From Kibdelosporangium persicum (GTDB taxonomy: Bacteria > Actinomycetota > Actinomycetes > Mycobacteriales > Pseudonocardiaceae), in the NCBI RefSeq assembly GCF_013280595.1, contig NZ_JAAATY010000023.1, positions 62,001 through 126,000 of the forward strand: a DNA stretch of 64,000 bases. Reading direction: 5' to 3'. Both the position numbers and the translations under genes were made by a program. The notes under the pieces are model-generated. The model saw nothing but the letters and a program-made list of their open reading frames with translations, ran no database searches and was not told the origin of the DNA. Numbering within the stretch: position 1 is the stretch's first letter; each line of letters begins with the position of its first letter. Shown piece by piece: positions 34,066 through 43,584 of the stretch.

Positions 34066-35227
34066 TCGGCAACGCCTGCAGGCCGTGGACCGGGGAGTGC
34101 TGCCGGAACGGCAGTTCCTCGTACGGCGCGGCCAGCGCCATCGTGGGGAAGCGTCGCAGCAACGCGGGGAACGCGATCCGCATCTCCATCCTGGCCAGCG
34201 GCGCGCCCAGGCAGTGGTGCAGGCCGTGCCCGAACGCCATGTGCGCGGAGATCTTCCGGGTGATGTCGAACGTGCCGAGGTCCGCACCGAGGATCGGGTC
34301 GCGGTTGGCCGCGGGCAGCGAACACACCAGGACATCGCCTGCCGCGATGCGCTGGCCGGACAGCACGAGGTCCTGCTTCGCGGTGCGGGGGATTCCGGAG
34401 TGGACGATCGACAGGTAGCGCAGCAGCTCTTCGACGGCCTCGTCGACCAACCGGCCCGCGCGGATCTCGGCGGCCTGCTCGGGGTGGCGCAGCAACAGCA
34501 GCGTGCCGAGGGCGAGCATGTTCGAGGTCGTCTCGTGCCCGGCCAGCAGGAGCAGGTCGGCCACGCCGGTCAGTTCGGTGTCGGTGAGGTCGTCGCCGTG
34601 CTCGCGGATCAGCATCCCGATCATGTCGTCGCCGGGATTGGCACGATGCGTGGCCACGAGGCCGGCCATGTACCGGCGGGACGCCTCCAACGCGGCGATG
34701 CGCTTGTCCACGTCCTGCGTCATGTCCAGGCGGACGGCCGCGTGGTCCTGGAACTCGTCGCGGTCGTCGTACGGCACACCGAGCAGTTCGCAGATCACCA
34801 GCGACGGGATCGGCAGCGCGAACGTGGACACCAGGTCGGCGGGTGGGCCGGCCTGTTCCAGCGCGTCGAGGTGATCGTCGACGATCGCCTCGATCCGCGG
34901 CTGCAACCGCCGGATCCGCCGTACGGTGAACTCGGGCGTCAGCATCTTGCGCAGCCGCGTGTGGTCCGGCGGGTCGTAGGCCAGCAGGAAACCGCTCCGG
35001 TCGGCGATCTGATCGCCGAACGGGCGGGCTTCGGCGGAGTTGCTGAACCGGTTCGCGTCCCCGAACACCTCCCGGATGTCCGAGTACTTCGTCACCAGCC
35101 AGGCACTCGTTCCCCACGGCAGGCGGATCTTGGTGACGGGCTGCTCCTCGCGCAGGCGAAGGAGCTCGTCCGGCAGGTCGAAACGGTTGCGTTGGGCGTG
35201 CAGCGGGATTTCGGGCGCTTGGGTCAC
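34055..35227 (-). CDS. cytochrome P450
   Basis: A 390-residue soluble bacterial P450. I-helix oxygen motif AGHETTSNML, K-helix E-x-x-R in EAVEELLRYL, and heme loop FGHGLHHCLGAPLARME with the thiolate Cys near residue 340. Resembles CYP105/107-like enzymes that hydroxylate terpenes, macrolides or xenobiotics. No ferredoxin gene is adjacent, so electrons come from elsewhere. It is divergent from a TetR gene, the probable regulator. Confidence 0.95.
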   Translation of the reverse strand: MTQAPEIPLHAQRNRFDLPDELLRLREEQPVTKIRLPWGTSAWLVTKYSDIREVFGDANRFSNSAEARPFGDQIADRSGFLLAYDPPDHTRLRKMLTPEFTVRRIRRLQPRIEAIVDDHLDALEQAGPPADLVSTFALPIPSLVICELLGVPYDDRDEFQDHAAVRLDMTQDVDKRIAALEASRRYMAGLVATHRANPGDDMIGMLIREHGDDLTDTELTGVADLLLLAGHETTSNMLALGTLLLLRHPEQAAEIRAGRLVDEAVEELLRYLSIVHSGIPRTAKQDLVLSGQRIAAGDVLVCSLPAANRDPILGADLGTFDITRKISAHMAFGHGLHHCLGAPLARMEMRIAFPALLRRFPTMALAAPYEELPFRQHSPVHGLQALPITW

Positions 35228-35291
35228 GACGTCTCCCCGTAAGTGATATCGAACTATCGGTTTAATCCCACGCTAGCACAAGTGGAAGTCG

Positions 35292-35308
35292 GCTATCAGT
35301 CTGTTAGC
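35292..35308. promoter_or_regulatory. operator-like dyad between P450 and tetR
   Basis: GCTATCAGTCTGTTAGC is a near-palindrome (one mismatched pair around a central T), 11 bp before the tetR ATG in the divergent interval. Likely TetR binding site. Confidence 0.45.
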
Positions 35309-35318
35309 GTTGCCGGAT

Positions 35319-35921
35319 ATGACCGGGTCTTCGCAGCGCCCGTTGCGTGTGGACGCGGCACGCAACGCCGAGTTGCTCGTCCGTGCGGCGTGGCGGGCGT
35401 TCATCGAATCGGGGCCCGAGGTCCCGCTCGACGAGATCGCCAGGCGCGCGGGCGTCGGCGTGGCGACGCTGTACCGGCGGTTCCCGAGCAAGGACGACCT
35501 GCTGCTGGCGGTCATGGAATGGCGGTACGCCGAGCACATCCAGCCCGCGGTGGCCCGCGCCCTCGTCGACACCGATCCGTGGCGGGCGGTGGTGACGGCG
35601 ATGGAAGCCGCGATGACCATCGCGGCCGAGGCGCACTCGGTGCTGCGCGCGGTCCGTGAACCAGGTGCGCTGCTCACCGGCCTGAAGGAACGGTTCATCG
35701 CCGATCTCGCCACGATCGTGCGGCGCGCGCAGGACGCCGGCGTGGTCCGGGCCGACTTGCGGGCGTCCGACCTGCCGATGGTGATCTACATGCTGATCAG
35801 CGCGCTGCGGGTGTCCGCCGACCCGGCCGAGGGCTGGCGGCGGTGCTTCAGCCTGCTGCTGGCCGGGCTGCGTCCGGACTCCGGAATCCCGTTGCCGGAC
35901 AGTCCTCTCGACGACTGCTGA
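35319..35921 (+). CDS. TetR-family regulator beside P450
   Basis: About 200 residues. Helix-turn-helix VPLDEIARRAGVGVATLYRR; the C-terminal domain resembles the SCO1712/TetR_C_33-like group (LISALRVSADPAEGWRRC). ATG 35319 is preferred over TTG 35310. It is divergently arranged with the P450, its probable target. Palindrome copy 5 follows 16 bp after the stop. Confidence 0.9.
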   Translation: MTGSSQRPLRVDAARNAELLVRAAWRAFIESGPEVPLDEIARRAGVGVATLYRRFPSKDDLLLAVMEWRYAEHIQPAVARALVDTDPWRAVVTAMEAAMTIAAEAHSVLRAVREPGALLTGLKERFIADLATIVRRAQDAGVVRADLRASDLPMVIYMLISALRVSADPAEGWRRCFSLLLAGLRPDSGIPLPDSPLDDC

Positions 35922-35937
35922 GCGGCGGCAGTTTCCT

Positions 35938-35983
35938 CTCGTGAGTGTTTGTCCGTGTTAGAACACGGATAAACACTCACGAG
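35938..35983. repeat. 46-bp palindrome, copy 5
   Basis: Fifth copy, centre GTTAGAAC, between two genes in the same direction (tetR and the PrmC-like methyltransferase). Left arm has TTTGTCC instead of TTTATCC. Confidence 0.88.
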
Positions 35984-36086
35984 TGGTGTCAAGGGCGTGT
36001 ACTGTCGGCGGCGGAACCACGACCGAGGAGGTGAGACCCATCAACGCTGTGTCAGGCCGGGCGCTCACCCAGGTCCACCGATAACG

Positions 36087-36893
36087 GTGCGGCCGCGAGC
36101 GCCTGAGGATCATCGAAAGGCGCTTGAGATCTACTCCGACATCGTTTCCCGTCTGCGTGCCGTCGGCTGCGTGTTCGCCGAGGACGAGGCACGCCTGCTG
36201 TTGTCCACCGCCCAGGACCCGTCCGCGCTCGCCGCCATGGTCGACCGCAGAGCCGCCGGGCTGCCGCTGGAGCACGTCCTCGGCTGGGCCGAGTTCCACG
36301 GACTGCGGATCGCCGTGGACCCGGGCGTGTTCGTGCCCCGGCGCCGCACCGAGTTCCTGGTCACCCAGGCCCTGGCGTCGGCTGCCGAAGGCAATGTGGT
36401 GGTGGATCTGTGCTGCGGTTCGGGCGCGGTCGGCGCCGCCCTCGCCGCCGCCATGGACCTCGAAGTGCATGCCGTGGACATCGACCCGGCGGCCGTGGCC
36501 TGCGCCCGGCGCAACGTGGCCAACGTGTACCAAGGCGACCTGTACGCCCCCTTGCCTTCGCGGTTACGCGGGCACGTGGACGTCTTGGTGGCCAACGCGC
36601 CGTACGTACCGACCGACGCGATCGCTTTGATGCCACCGGAAGCCCGTGACCACGAACCGTTGGTGGCCTTGGACGGCGGTGCCGACGGGCTCGCTGTGCA
36701 ACGCCGTGTCACCGCCGAAGCCCGAGACTGGCTCAGGCCCGGCGGTCACCTGTTGATCGAGACCAGCGACCGGCAGGCCCCGCACACGGCCACCGCGTTC
36801 GCCGAGCACGGCCTGGCCCCGAGGATCGAGCGGTCCGACGAACTCAGCGCCACCGTCGTGATCGGCACGGTGATCGGTGCCGGTGTCTCATGA
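36087..36893 (+). CDS. PrmC/HemK-like protein-glutamine methyltransferase
   Basis: About 268 residues. N-terminal helical domain (VSRLRAVGCVFAEDEARLLL, LPLEHVLGWAEFHGLRI, VFVPRRRTEFLV), SAM motif VVDLCCGSGAVGAALAA, and the catalytic loop N-x-P-Y as VANAPYVPTDAI. This sub-family is annotated as putative protein N5-glutamine methyltransferase; the housekeeping PrmC has NPPY. The start is uncertain: GTG 36087 used, no ribosome site seen. It overlaps the convergent methyltransferase by 6 bp. Confidence 0.85.
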   Translation: MRPRAPEDHRKALEIYSDIVSRLRAVGCVFAEDEARLLLSTAQDPSALAAMVDRRAAGLPLEHVLGWAEFHGLRIAVDPGVFVPRRRTEFLVTQALASAAEGNVVVDLCCGSGAVGAALAAAMDLEVHAVDIDPAAVACARRNVANVYQGDLYAPLPSRLRGHVDVLVANAPYVPTDAIALMPPEARDHEPLVALDGGADGLAVQRRVTAEARDWLRPGGHLLIETSDRQAPHTATAFAEHGLAPRIERSDELSATVVIGTVIGAGVS

Positions 36894-37607
36894 CTGCTTG
36901 CACCACACCGAGACGTGTTTGGTGCTGTCGCTGGTGAACGGGCTGCGGTCCCAGTCGGTGACTCGTTCGTGCAGGGACATTCCGGCCATCCGGGCCATCA
37001 GGTCGAGTTCGGCGGGCCAGACGTAGCGGAACGGCATCGAGAACGTCCGCATGGTGCCGTCGACGACCTGGAAGTGGTGGGAGATCAGGCCCTGGTTGGC
37101 GACGTCGTACTCGTCGAAGCCGAGCTTCGTCGGGCTGACGGTGAACGGGCGGACCGTCTCGCCCGGCGGAAGACGGCGCAGATCGGGCACTCCCACCTCG
37201 ATCACGAAGTATCCGCCCGGCTCCAGATGCCGGGCCACGTTCGCGAAACACGCGACCTGCTCGTCCTGCGTCGTCAGGTTCCCGATCGTGTTGAAGACCA
37301 GGTACGCCAGCCGGAACAGGCCGGGTGCCTGGGCGGTCGCGAAGTCGCCGATGGTCACGCCGATCCCGGCCGCACCGGGCTTGTCCCGCAGCCGGGCCAC
37401 CATCTCGGGGGACAGGTCGATGCCGTGCACCGGGACACCGGCCTGGCTCAACGGCACGGCGATCCGGCCGGTGCCGATACCCAGTTCGAGGGCACGGCCG
37501 TCGCGCGCCAGCTCCGCGAGGAACGTCACGACCGGTTCGACGGGCATGTCGTGCACACCCTTGTCGTAATCCTTTGCCACATCTTCGCCGAAGTGATTCA
37601 CAGGCAC
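36888..37607 (-). CDS. class I SAM-dependent methyltransferase
   Basis: A 239-residue methyltransferase. Motif I is ALELGIGTGRIAVPLSQAG, then GIDLSPEMVARL, FNTIGNLTTQDEQ and VARHLEPGGYFVIEVGVP. Substrate unknown. GTG 37607 is used, with GTG 37601 as alternative. It is divergent from the secreted DUF4185-like gene. Confidence 0.88.
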   Translation of the reverse strand: MPVNHFGEDVAKDYDKGVHDMPVEPVVTFLAELARDGRALELGIGTGRIAVPLSQAGVPVHGIDLSPEMVARLRDKPGAAGIGVTIGDFATAQAPGLFRLAYLVFNTIGNLTTQDEQVACFANVARHLEPGGYFVIEVGVPDLRRLPPGETVRPFTVSPTKLGFDEYDVANQGLISHHFQVVDGTMRTFSMPFRYVWPAELDLMARMAGMSLHERVTDWDRSPFTSDSTKHVSVWCKQS

Positions 37608-37664
37608 CCCGGCACTCTGACACCCGGCAACCGCACAAGCGAGTCATTTTCGGGCAAATGGCCC

Positions 37665-37692
37665 TTGACGTGCCTGGCTTGATCGCTAGCGT
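37665..37692 (+). promoter_or_regulatory. promoter of the secreted DUF4185-like gene
   Basis: TTGACG (37665-37670), 16-bp spacer, TAGCGT (37687-37692), 33 bp before the GTG start. The -35 is close to consensus. Confidence 0.4.
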
Positions 37693-37725
37693 CGAGCACA
37701 TCCACTATGGACCGGGGGTGCGGCC

Positions 37726-38799
37726 GTGGCCTGGTTGATGTCCGCGGTTCTGCTCGTGTTCAGCGGCACCGTGGCAGGGCTGCCGGTCAGGGTGACGTCG
37801 AACTTCGAGCACCACAGGGGTATCAGCCTCGACCGTGACTGCGGGTTCTCCGCGCCGCTGTCCCGCGGACGGACGTTCTGGCTGTTCTGCGACACCGCAT
37901 GGAACGACGGCGACGGCCGCCATTTCATCCCGGGGTCCACCGCCGCTGTCGGCACGGCGGCGCCCGGGCAGATCCCCACCGATCTGCACGAACTGCCCAC
38001 GCCGCCTGGCCGGCCGCCCGCGTCGCCCCACCCAGGCGGACCTGCCCAGTTCCTCACCGCGCCGGGCGGCATGCGTACGCCGGACGGGCAGCCGTGCACG
38101 ACGAACGCGGGCCAGTTCGCGGCTTCGTGGATCACCGGGATCACCACGACCAGCCCGGACAACCTGCTGATCACGTACGTCGATCTGTGCGTCACGAGCA
38201 CGCCGAAGCCGTTTTTCATCCAGGGTTTCGGGATCGCGGAGTACAACGCCGAGACCAACACGATCACCGCGCGCACGACCGTGTTCTCGACGCCCGGTGC
38301 GCAGCTGCCGGCCACCAAGATCCTCGGATCGCCGATCCTGCAAGGCGGATCGCTGTACCTCTACGCCTTCGAATGCGGCAGGTGGTTCAGCGGGGTCTGC
38401 GTCACCGGCACGACCCACGTCGCCAGGGCGGAGTCATGGCGGACCGCGGCGAACTACCAGTGGTACTCGCAGGGCCGGTTCACGTCCGACCACACCAAGG
38501 CGGGCAACATCATCCCGTCGGCCGGGGCCGCGGTGTCCGTGCACTCGTTCGGCGCCGCGGGCCTGCACGCGATCCTGCAGAAGGACCTGGGCGGCGGATT
38601 CGAGGTCTGGCAGGCCCCGACCCCGGCCGGACCGTGGACCCGCCGGTCGACCGGCAAGGTCGGCTGCCGGGGCGGCCGCGGCAACGACCTGTGCCGTGCG
38701 CTGACCGGGCATCCGGAACTGTCGACCGCGCACCACATGGTGATCTCGTACTTCAGCCCGGCGACGAGGCACGTGGAAGCCGCCCTGTTCCCCTGGTGA
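37726..38799 (+). CDS. secreted DUF4185-like beta-propeller protein
   Basis: A 357-residue protein with a signal peptide (MAWLMSAVLLVFSGTVAGLP). The mature part has repeating beta segments such as RGRTFWLFCDTAWNDGDG, SPDNLLITYVDLC, GGSLYLYAFECGRW and HHMVISYFSPATRHVEAALF, consistent with a five-bladed propeller similar to DUF4185 or GH43-like folds. Cysteine pairs fit an extracellular protein. Catalysis is not evident. Confidence 0.7.
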   Translation: MAWLMSAVLLVFSGTVAGLPVRVTSNFEHHRGISLDRDCGFSAPLSRGRTFWLFCDTAWNDGDGRHFIPGSTAAVGTAAPGQIPTDLHELPTPPGRPPASPHPGGPAQFLTAPGGMRTPDGQPCTTNAGQFAASWITGITTTSPDNLLITYVDLCVTSTPKPFFIQGFGIAEYNAETNTITARTTVFSTPGAQLPATKILGSPILQGGSLYLYAFECGRWFSGVCVTGTTHVARAESWRTAANYQWYSQGRFTSDHTKAGNIIPSAGAAVSVHSFGAAGLHAILQKDLGGGFEVWQAPTPAGPWTRRSTGKVGCRGGRGNDLCRALTGHPELSTAHHMVISYFSPATRHVEAALFPW

Positions 38800-38920
38800 C
38801 CGGGTGAAGCCGGTTCGCCTGTGATGCGTCCTACGGGGGCGGTGCTCGCCGGACAGGGGCCGGCGGCCACGAGGTAGCTTGGAGCCCAGTAGGTCCTCTT
38901 TGCCCGGAAGGTCACTGTCC

Positions 38921-40072
38921 TTGTTCTTCTTGTTGCTCGGTGTGCCTGCCGCGCTTGCTCATTACTACCTGTGGCGCAGACTTGTCCGTGACACCACGCT
39001 ACGGGGTGGTCACGGCAGGCTGTTCGGGACAGTGGCGCTCGTGGGCGCTTTCGTGCTCATGATGCTCGCCCTGGTGCTGCAACGCGACGTCGCGTTCCTC
39101 GCGTGGCCGGGGTTCCTGTGGCTCGCGTTCATGTTCTACCTGACGCTCGTACTCGGCGTCCTGGAGATCCCCAGGGTGCTGGTGAACCGCCGGGTGAAGG
39201 CGCCGGTCATGGCCGGCGCGGACGAGCCGGACGCCGTGCCGGTGCCGAGCAGGCGGGTCTTCATCGCCCGGTCCTTCGCGATCGCGGGCGGCATCACCGC
39301 GGGCGGCATCGTCGGCTACGGCGCGACCAAGGCGCTCGGCGCGCCCGAGCTCAGCACGGTGCCGGTGCCGATCAGGCGGCTCGACCCGTCGCTCAACGGT
39401 TTCCGGATCGCGGTGGTCAGCGACATCCACCTCGGACCACTGGCCGGCCGCGGGCACACCGAGCGCATCGTCCAGATGATCAACCAGCAGCGGCCCGACC
39501 TCGTCGCGATCGTCGGCGACCTGGTCGACGGGACGGTCGAGAAACTCGGCGACGCCGCCGCACCGCTCAAGGACCTGGTGAGCAAGCACGGCAGCTTCTT
39601 CGTCACCGGCAACCACGAGTACTACTCCGGCGTCGAGCCGTGGCTGACCGAACTGGAACGGCTCGGCGTGAACCCGCTTCGCAACGAACGGGTCGCGATC
39701 AACCGCGGCGGCGCGTCCTTCGACCTGGCCGGCGTCAACGACGTGACAGGCGGCCAGTTCGAGGACGCTCCGGACCTCACCCGTGCGCTGGCGGGCCGCG
39801 ACACCGCGAATCCCGTCGTGCTGCTGGCACATCAGCCGATCCAGGTGGAGGACGCCGCCCGGCACGGCGTGGACCTCCAGTTGTCCGGGCACACGCACGG
39901 CGGCCAGATGTTCCCGTTTCACCTGGCCGTTCCGTTGCAGCAGCCGGTCACCGCCGGTCTCGCGCGGATCGACGGGACGTGGGTGTACGTCACCCGCGGC
40001 GCCGGTTTCTGGGGCCCGCCGGTCCGCGTCGGCGCGCCGCCGGAGATCTCGATGATCGAACTTACGCCGTGA
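38921..40072 (+). CDS. membrane-anchored metallophosphoesterase
   Basis: A 383-residue calcineurin-like phosphoesterase with N-terminal helices (about 1-20, 45-65, 70-95) and a Tat-like/anchor segment before the catalytic domain. Metal motifs in order: VVSDIHLG, VGDLVDG, TGNHEYY, LLAHQP, SGHTHGGQ. TTG 38921 is chosen because GGAAGG is 9 nt upstream and relatives begin at this point (FFLLLGVPAALAHYYLWRRL). Likely substrates are lipid or nucleotide phosphodiesters outside the membrane. Confidence 0.9.
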   Translation: MFFLLLGVPAALAHYYLWRRLVRDTTLRGGHGRLFGTVALVGAFVLMMLALVLQRDVAFLAWPGFLWLAFMFYLTLVLGVLEIPRVLVNRRVKAPVMAGADEPDAVPVPSRRVFIARSFAIAGGITAGGIVGYGATKALGAPELSTVPVPIRRLDPSLNGFRIAVVSDIHLGPLAGRGHTERIVQMINQQRPDLVAIVGDLVDGTVEKLGDAAAPLKDLVSKHGSFFVTGNHEYYSGVEPWLTELERLGVNPLRNERVAINRGGASFDLAGVNDVTGGQFEDAPDLTRALAGRDTANPVVLLAHQPIQVEDAARHGVDLQLSGHTHGGQMFPFHLAVPLQQPVTAGLARIDGTWVYVTRGAGFWGPPVRVGAPPEISMIELTP

Positions 40073-40139
40073 CCCCTCCCGGCGTTCAGGGCAAGCGCGG
40101 CCGGGAACACGCCTGTGTGGACAGGTGCTGGAGTGCGAG

Positions 40140-40664
40140 TCACAGTGGGGTGAACTCGGCCGGGCCCTCGTAGCCGAAATACCGCCGTGCGGCGTCCTCG
40201 TGCAGCGGGAAGGCCAGCCCGCGCGTGCCGAAAACCACGCCACGCTCGGACGCCTCACTGTTCGGCTCGAACGGCGGCAGGCCGGACGCCTGGATCTTCG
40301 GCGCGACACCGAACAGCAGCACCCGGTTCGGGCAGGGCTCGGTCGAGGTGAACCACAGGGGCTCCAGGCTGCCGGAGTCGATGACCAGGCCCGCCTCCTC
40401 GTACACCTCCCGTGCGCCCGCCTGCTGCCAGGTCTCGTCCGCGTCGACGAACCCGCCCACCAGGGCGAGTTCGCCGACTGGCGGGATCGCCCGGCGCACC
40501 ACGAGCAGACCGGTGCGGCCCCGCACGTCGACCGGGACGAGCACGATGGCGACCGGCGTCGGGTTCGCCCAGGCCTGGGCGCCGCACGCGGCGCAGACGC
40601 GCGGATAGCCCGAGGTGTCGGCGTACGGAGTCCCGCACGAGGAGCAGTAGGCGTCACGGATCAT
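40140..40664 (-). CDS. Nudix hydrolase with N-terminal zinc ribbon
   Basis: A 174-residue protein. Zinc ribbon of two Cys pairs (CSSCG, CAACG) followed by a complete Nudix box: GGFVDADETWQQAGAREVYE then EAGL, fitting G-x5-E-x7-R-E-x2-E-E-x-G. NudC-like organisation suggests NAD(H) or nucleotide-sugar pyrophosphate hydrolysis. Convergent with the phosphoesterase; 67 bp between them contain TCCCGGC/GCCGGGA (40077-40106), a weak terminator-like dyad. Confidence 0.92.
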   Translation of the reverse strand: MIRDAYCSSCGTPYADTSGYPRVCAACGAQAWANPTPVAIVLVPVDVRGRTGLLVVRRAIPPVGELALVGGFVDADETWQQAGAREVYEEAGLVIDSGSLEPLWFTSTEPCPNRVLLFGVAPKIQASGLPPFEPNSEASERGVVFGTRGLAFPLHEDAARRYFGYEGPAEFTPL

Positions 40665-40673
40665 GACCGGAAC

Positions 40674-42050
40674 CTAGATCCTCGGCAGCAGCCTTTCGGT
40701 GAACCGCCACAGCAGTGTCGAGTCGTTCGTGTGGAACGCCGCCCCGGAGTAGAACGTGCTGTTGTGGCCTTGCAGGGCGTTGAGCCTGCGGTAGAAGCCG
40801 TTCGCGATGTCACGGGCGCTGACGCTGATCAGGAAGGGCGCGTGACTGGAGAACATCTCGAAGCGCGGCCGGGTGGCTGGGATGACGCCGGTGTTCTGCA
40901 ACCTGTCGAGCGCGGCGACAATGTCGGCCCGCACGTGCGCGTCGGGAAGCGGCTGGGCGCTGCCGTAGTACGCGATGAAGATGTCCGGGATGCCGGTGGG
41001 AGCGAGGATGTAGATCCCTGGCATGGACGGCATGTGGAAGCGGGCGGTGTCCGCGCTGATGTTCTGGATGGGGACCTGCGGAACGCCTGGCAGCCGCAGC
41101 ACGCTGGTGTAGTAGCCGCCCGGACGCCACCGGCTGAACACCGCGCGTTCCGTGCTGTCCAGGTCGAACGGAGCCAGGTTGCCCAGCAGCGGCGGCACAG
41201 TCACGACCAGCTTGCGTGCCCGGATCGTGCGCGGCCCTTGCGGAGTGCCGGCCTGAACCCGTACCCCGGCGCCGTCGCGCTGCACGGCGGTGAGCCGGGC
41301 GTCGAGCAGGACGTCGCCGCCCAGGTGCGTGGTGATCTTCTCGTAGAGCTCGCTGTTGTCCCGGCGGCTGGTGGTCAGTGCGGTGCCGGTCAGCGTGGCC
41401 CGGACGGAGGGAAGGTTGAGGTACTTCATCATGTAGATGGCCGGCTGGTCGAACAGGTCGCCTCGGCCCTGGCTGTGCAGCGCGAGGAACGGGGCCATGT
41501 CGCTGAGCCCGTGCTTGACCATGACGTCCCTGAACGGCGCCAGGAGTTCGTGCGGAACCGGATCGGGCAGGTCCATCCCGTCGTCCAGATACGGGTACTG
41601 CTCCAGCACCTCGGCATACTCCGCCATCCTGCCGACCGGTGGCATCAGGTAGTTGTCGACGACCTGTCCGGTGCGGAAATCGGCGAACCTGATCGTGCCG
41701 ACGGCGGCGGGAGGGGTCCGTAACGGCACGTCGAACCGGCCGAAGAGGTCCCGGACGACCGGGAAGTCGTACCACGCCACCACACCGATGTCAGCGGTGC
41801 CGCCGCTGACCGGGTCGTGGAACGTCTCGGTGTGCCCGCCGAGCCTGTCCTTGCGTTCGACCAGGACGACCGAACGGCCCAGGTCACGTAGCCGGACCGC
41901 GGCGTAGCTGCCGGATGCTCCGCCACCGAGGACGCAGACGTCGCGTTCGATGACCCGGCTGCCGGAGGCGTTCGCGGGCAACGGGCCGACCACCGCCGCG
42001 GCACCCGCGCCCGCCATGGCCTTCAGCAATTGCTTGCGAGACAGGTTCAT
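40674..42050 (-). CDS. exported flavin-dependent amine-oxidase-like protein
   Basis: A 458-residue FAD protein with a signal of Tat character (SRKQLLKAMAGAGAAAVVGP) and cleavage near ANASG. FAD motif VCVLGGGASGSYAAVRLRDLG then VERKDRLGGHTETF; second FAD segment VVTVPPLLGNLAPF. The family covers polyamine/amino oxidases and desaturases, substrate unclear. ATG 42050 begins the signal peptide. It is 9 bp from the Nudix gene, possibly in one unit (oxidase first). Confidence 0.88.
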   Translation of the reverse strand: MNLSRKQLLKAMAGAGAAAVVGPLPANASGSRVIERDVCVLGGGASGSYAAVRLRDLGRSVVLVERKDRLGGHTETFHDPVSGGTADIGVVAWYDFPVVRDLFGRFDVPLRTPPAAVGTIRFADFRTGQVVDNYLMPPVGRMAEYAEVLEQYPYLDDGMDLPDPVPHELLAPFRDVMVKHGLSDMAPFLALHSQGRGDLFDQPAIYMMKYLNLPSVRATLTGTALTTSRRDNSELYEKITTHLGGDVLLDARLTAVQRDGAGVRVQAGTPQGPRTIRARKLVVTVPPLLGNLAPFDLDSTERAVFSRWRPGGYYTSVLRLPGVPQVPIQNISADTARFHMPSMPGIYILAPTGIPDIFIAYYGSAQPLPDAHVRADIVAALDRLQNTGVIPATRPRFEMFSSHAPFLISVSARDIANGFYRRLNALQGHNSTFYSGAAFHTNDSTLLWRFTERLLPRI

Positions 42051-42165
42051 CCAGCAATCCCCTCGTCGGCTTTTGTCATGTCATTCAAGTGATGGTTGTT
42101 CGCGGGAGTCCATCCACTGAACGGGTGCGTGGCGCCGCCGTTCGACCAGCCGCCCGTGACCTCCT

Positions 42166-42211
42166 CTCGTGAGTGTTTATCAGGGTTAGAACACTGATAA
42201 ACACTCACGAG
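42166..42211. repeat. 46-bp palindrome, copy 6
   Basis: Sixth copy, centre GTTAGAAC, in the 334-bp divergent interval between the flavin oxidase and the CynX-like transporter. As with copy 1, a terminator role is impossible for both neighbours. Confidence 0.9.
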
Positions 42212-42331
42212 GTCGAGGCCTGGCCGAGGTTGATGACGGCGAGATTCTGACTGCGCGTGCCGCGTTGAGCGACCCTTCGTAGCGGCCGATCATCCCTTCT
42301 CTCCCGCTGTACCACAAAGATCCTGCCTGAA

Positions 42332-42361
42332 TCGAACATCAGTTCGAACCCGTGCTAGGGT
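42332..42361 (+). promoter_or_regulatory. SOS (LexA) box and promoter of the CynX-like gene
   Basis: TCGAAC-ATCA-GTTCGA (42332-42347) fits the actinobacterial LexA box. The left arm doubles as -35, followed by an 18-bp spacer and -10 TAGGGT at 42356-42361; start codon at 42385. The same geometry occurs at 46893-46922. Confidence 0.6.
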
Positions 42362-42384
42362 CTGCGGTCGGTGGAAGGGGAGAG

Positions 42385-43584
42385 ATGATCTGGGGCCCGG
42401 TCTTGCCCGCCGCGGTGGTGTTCCTGGTGGGACTCAACCTCCGGCCGGCGGTGACGAGCCTCGGTTCGGCGCTGCCGGACGTCGCGACCGCGCCGGGGGT
42501 GAATGGCGCGGTCGCGGCCGTACTGGTCGCGCTTCCGTTGTGGGTGTGTGGAACTGGCGCGTTGCTGGCGCCGCGGCTGCAGGCCCTGCTTGGGACACAA
42601 AGGACAGTGCGGGTGGCGTTGGTCCTGCTGGCGCTGGCGCAGGTGGTGCGCGTCGCCGACGGGCCGGGAGTGCTCATCGCCGGCACTGTGTTGGTGTGCG
42701 TGGCGATCGCGTTGATCGCGACCATGCTGCCGTTGCTCGTCGGTGCGAAGTCCACGGCTTCCAGCGTTTGCTACACGCTGTCGCTTGGCTGTGGCAGCAC
42801 CGCCGGCGCGCTGATCACGCCGTGGATCGTCGCGCATTCCTCGTGGCGGTTGGGTTTGGCGGGCTGGGCGGTGCTGGCGGCCGCCGCCTTGCCGTTCACC
42901 CGTCGTCTGGAGGGAGTCCGTCCTGGGCACGGCGTGGTCAGCCCGCTGCCGGTGGCGCGGTCCGGCCCGGCCTGGGGCTTGACCGTCTACTTTGGACTTG
43001 TGTCGACCGTGACGTTCCTGGTGATGGGCTGGTTACCGGCGATTCTTCGGGACGCGGGGGTGCCCGCGGACGTCGCCGGGGCGTGCCTGAGCCTGTCGAT
43101 GGTCATCGGGCTGCCAATGATGTGGCTGGTTCCGTGGTGGCTGCATCGGCGACGTCAACAGCCCGTGTTGCTGGCGGTTCTCGTGGTGCCGAGCATGGTC
43201 GGTGTCGTGGGATTGCTGGTGGCGCCGACCGTGATGCCGTGGTTATGGGCGAGCGGGCTCGGCGTCGGCATGGGTGGCGTCGCCCTGGCGCTGACGAGCA
43301 TTCCTCGGCGTGCGGGTGGCAGAGCGGACGTCACAACGGCGTTGTCGGCGATGGTGCAGGGCGGGGGTTATTTCATCGCCGGTGTCGGCGCGCTCGCTTG
43401 CGGACTGGTCCACGCTGTCACGCGGTCGTGGGCGGTCTCACTGGTGATGATCCTGATTGTCCTGTGTGGACAAGCCGGTGCCGGGCTGGCGGCCGTACGG
43501 CCTGGTGTCGTGCGGGCTGGTGCGGTGCCCCGGCAGCGGACCGCGAGCCGGCCTGGCCGCGTCGGTCAGCGTCAGTGCCAGTGA
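42385..43584 (+). CDS. CynX/NimT-family MFS transporter with SOS box
   Basis: A 399-residue, 12-helix transporter of the cyanate/nitroimidazole (CynX/NimT) group. The hallmark first helix is VFLVGLNLRPAVTSLG, followed by LVALPLWVCGTGALLAPRL. ATG 42385 has GGGGAGAG upstream. The C-terminus carries a basic tail of about 30 residues (PRQRTASRPGRVGQRQCQ). The upstream LexA box suggests induction by DNA damage, unusual for this family. It overlaps the convergent dehydrogenase by 13 bp. Confidence 0.88.
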   Translation: MIWGPVLPAAVVFLVGLNLRPAVTSLGSALPDVATAPGVNGAVAAVLVALPLWVCGTGALLAPRLQALLGTQRTVRVALVLLALAQVVRVADGPGVLIAGTVLVCVAIALIATMLPLLVGAKSTASSVCYTLSLGCGSTAGALITPWIVAHSSWRLGLAGWAVLAAAALPFTRRLEGVRPGHGVVSPLPVARSGPAWGLTVYFGLVSTVTFLVMGWLPAILRDAGVPADVAGACLSLSMVIGLPMMWLVPWWLHRRRQQPVLLAVLVVPSMVGVVGLLVAPTVMPWLWASGLGVGMGGVALALTSIPRRAGGRADVTTALSAMVQGGGYFIAGVGALACGLVHAVTRSWAVSLVMILIVLCGQAGAGLAAVRPGVVRAGAVPRQRTASRPGRVGQRQCQ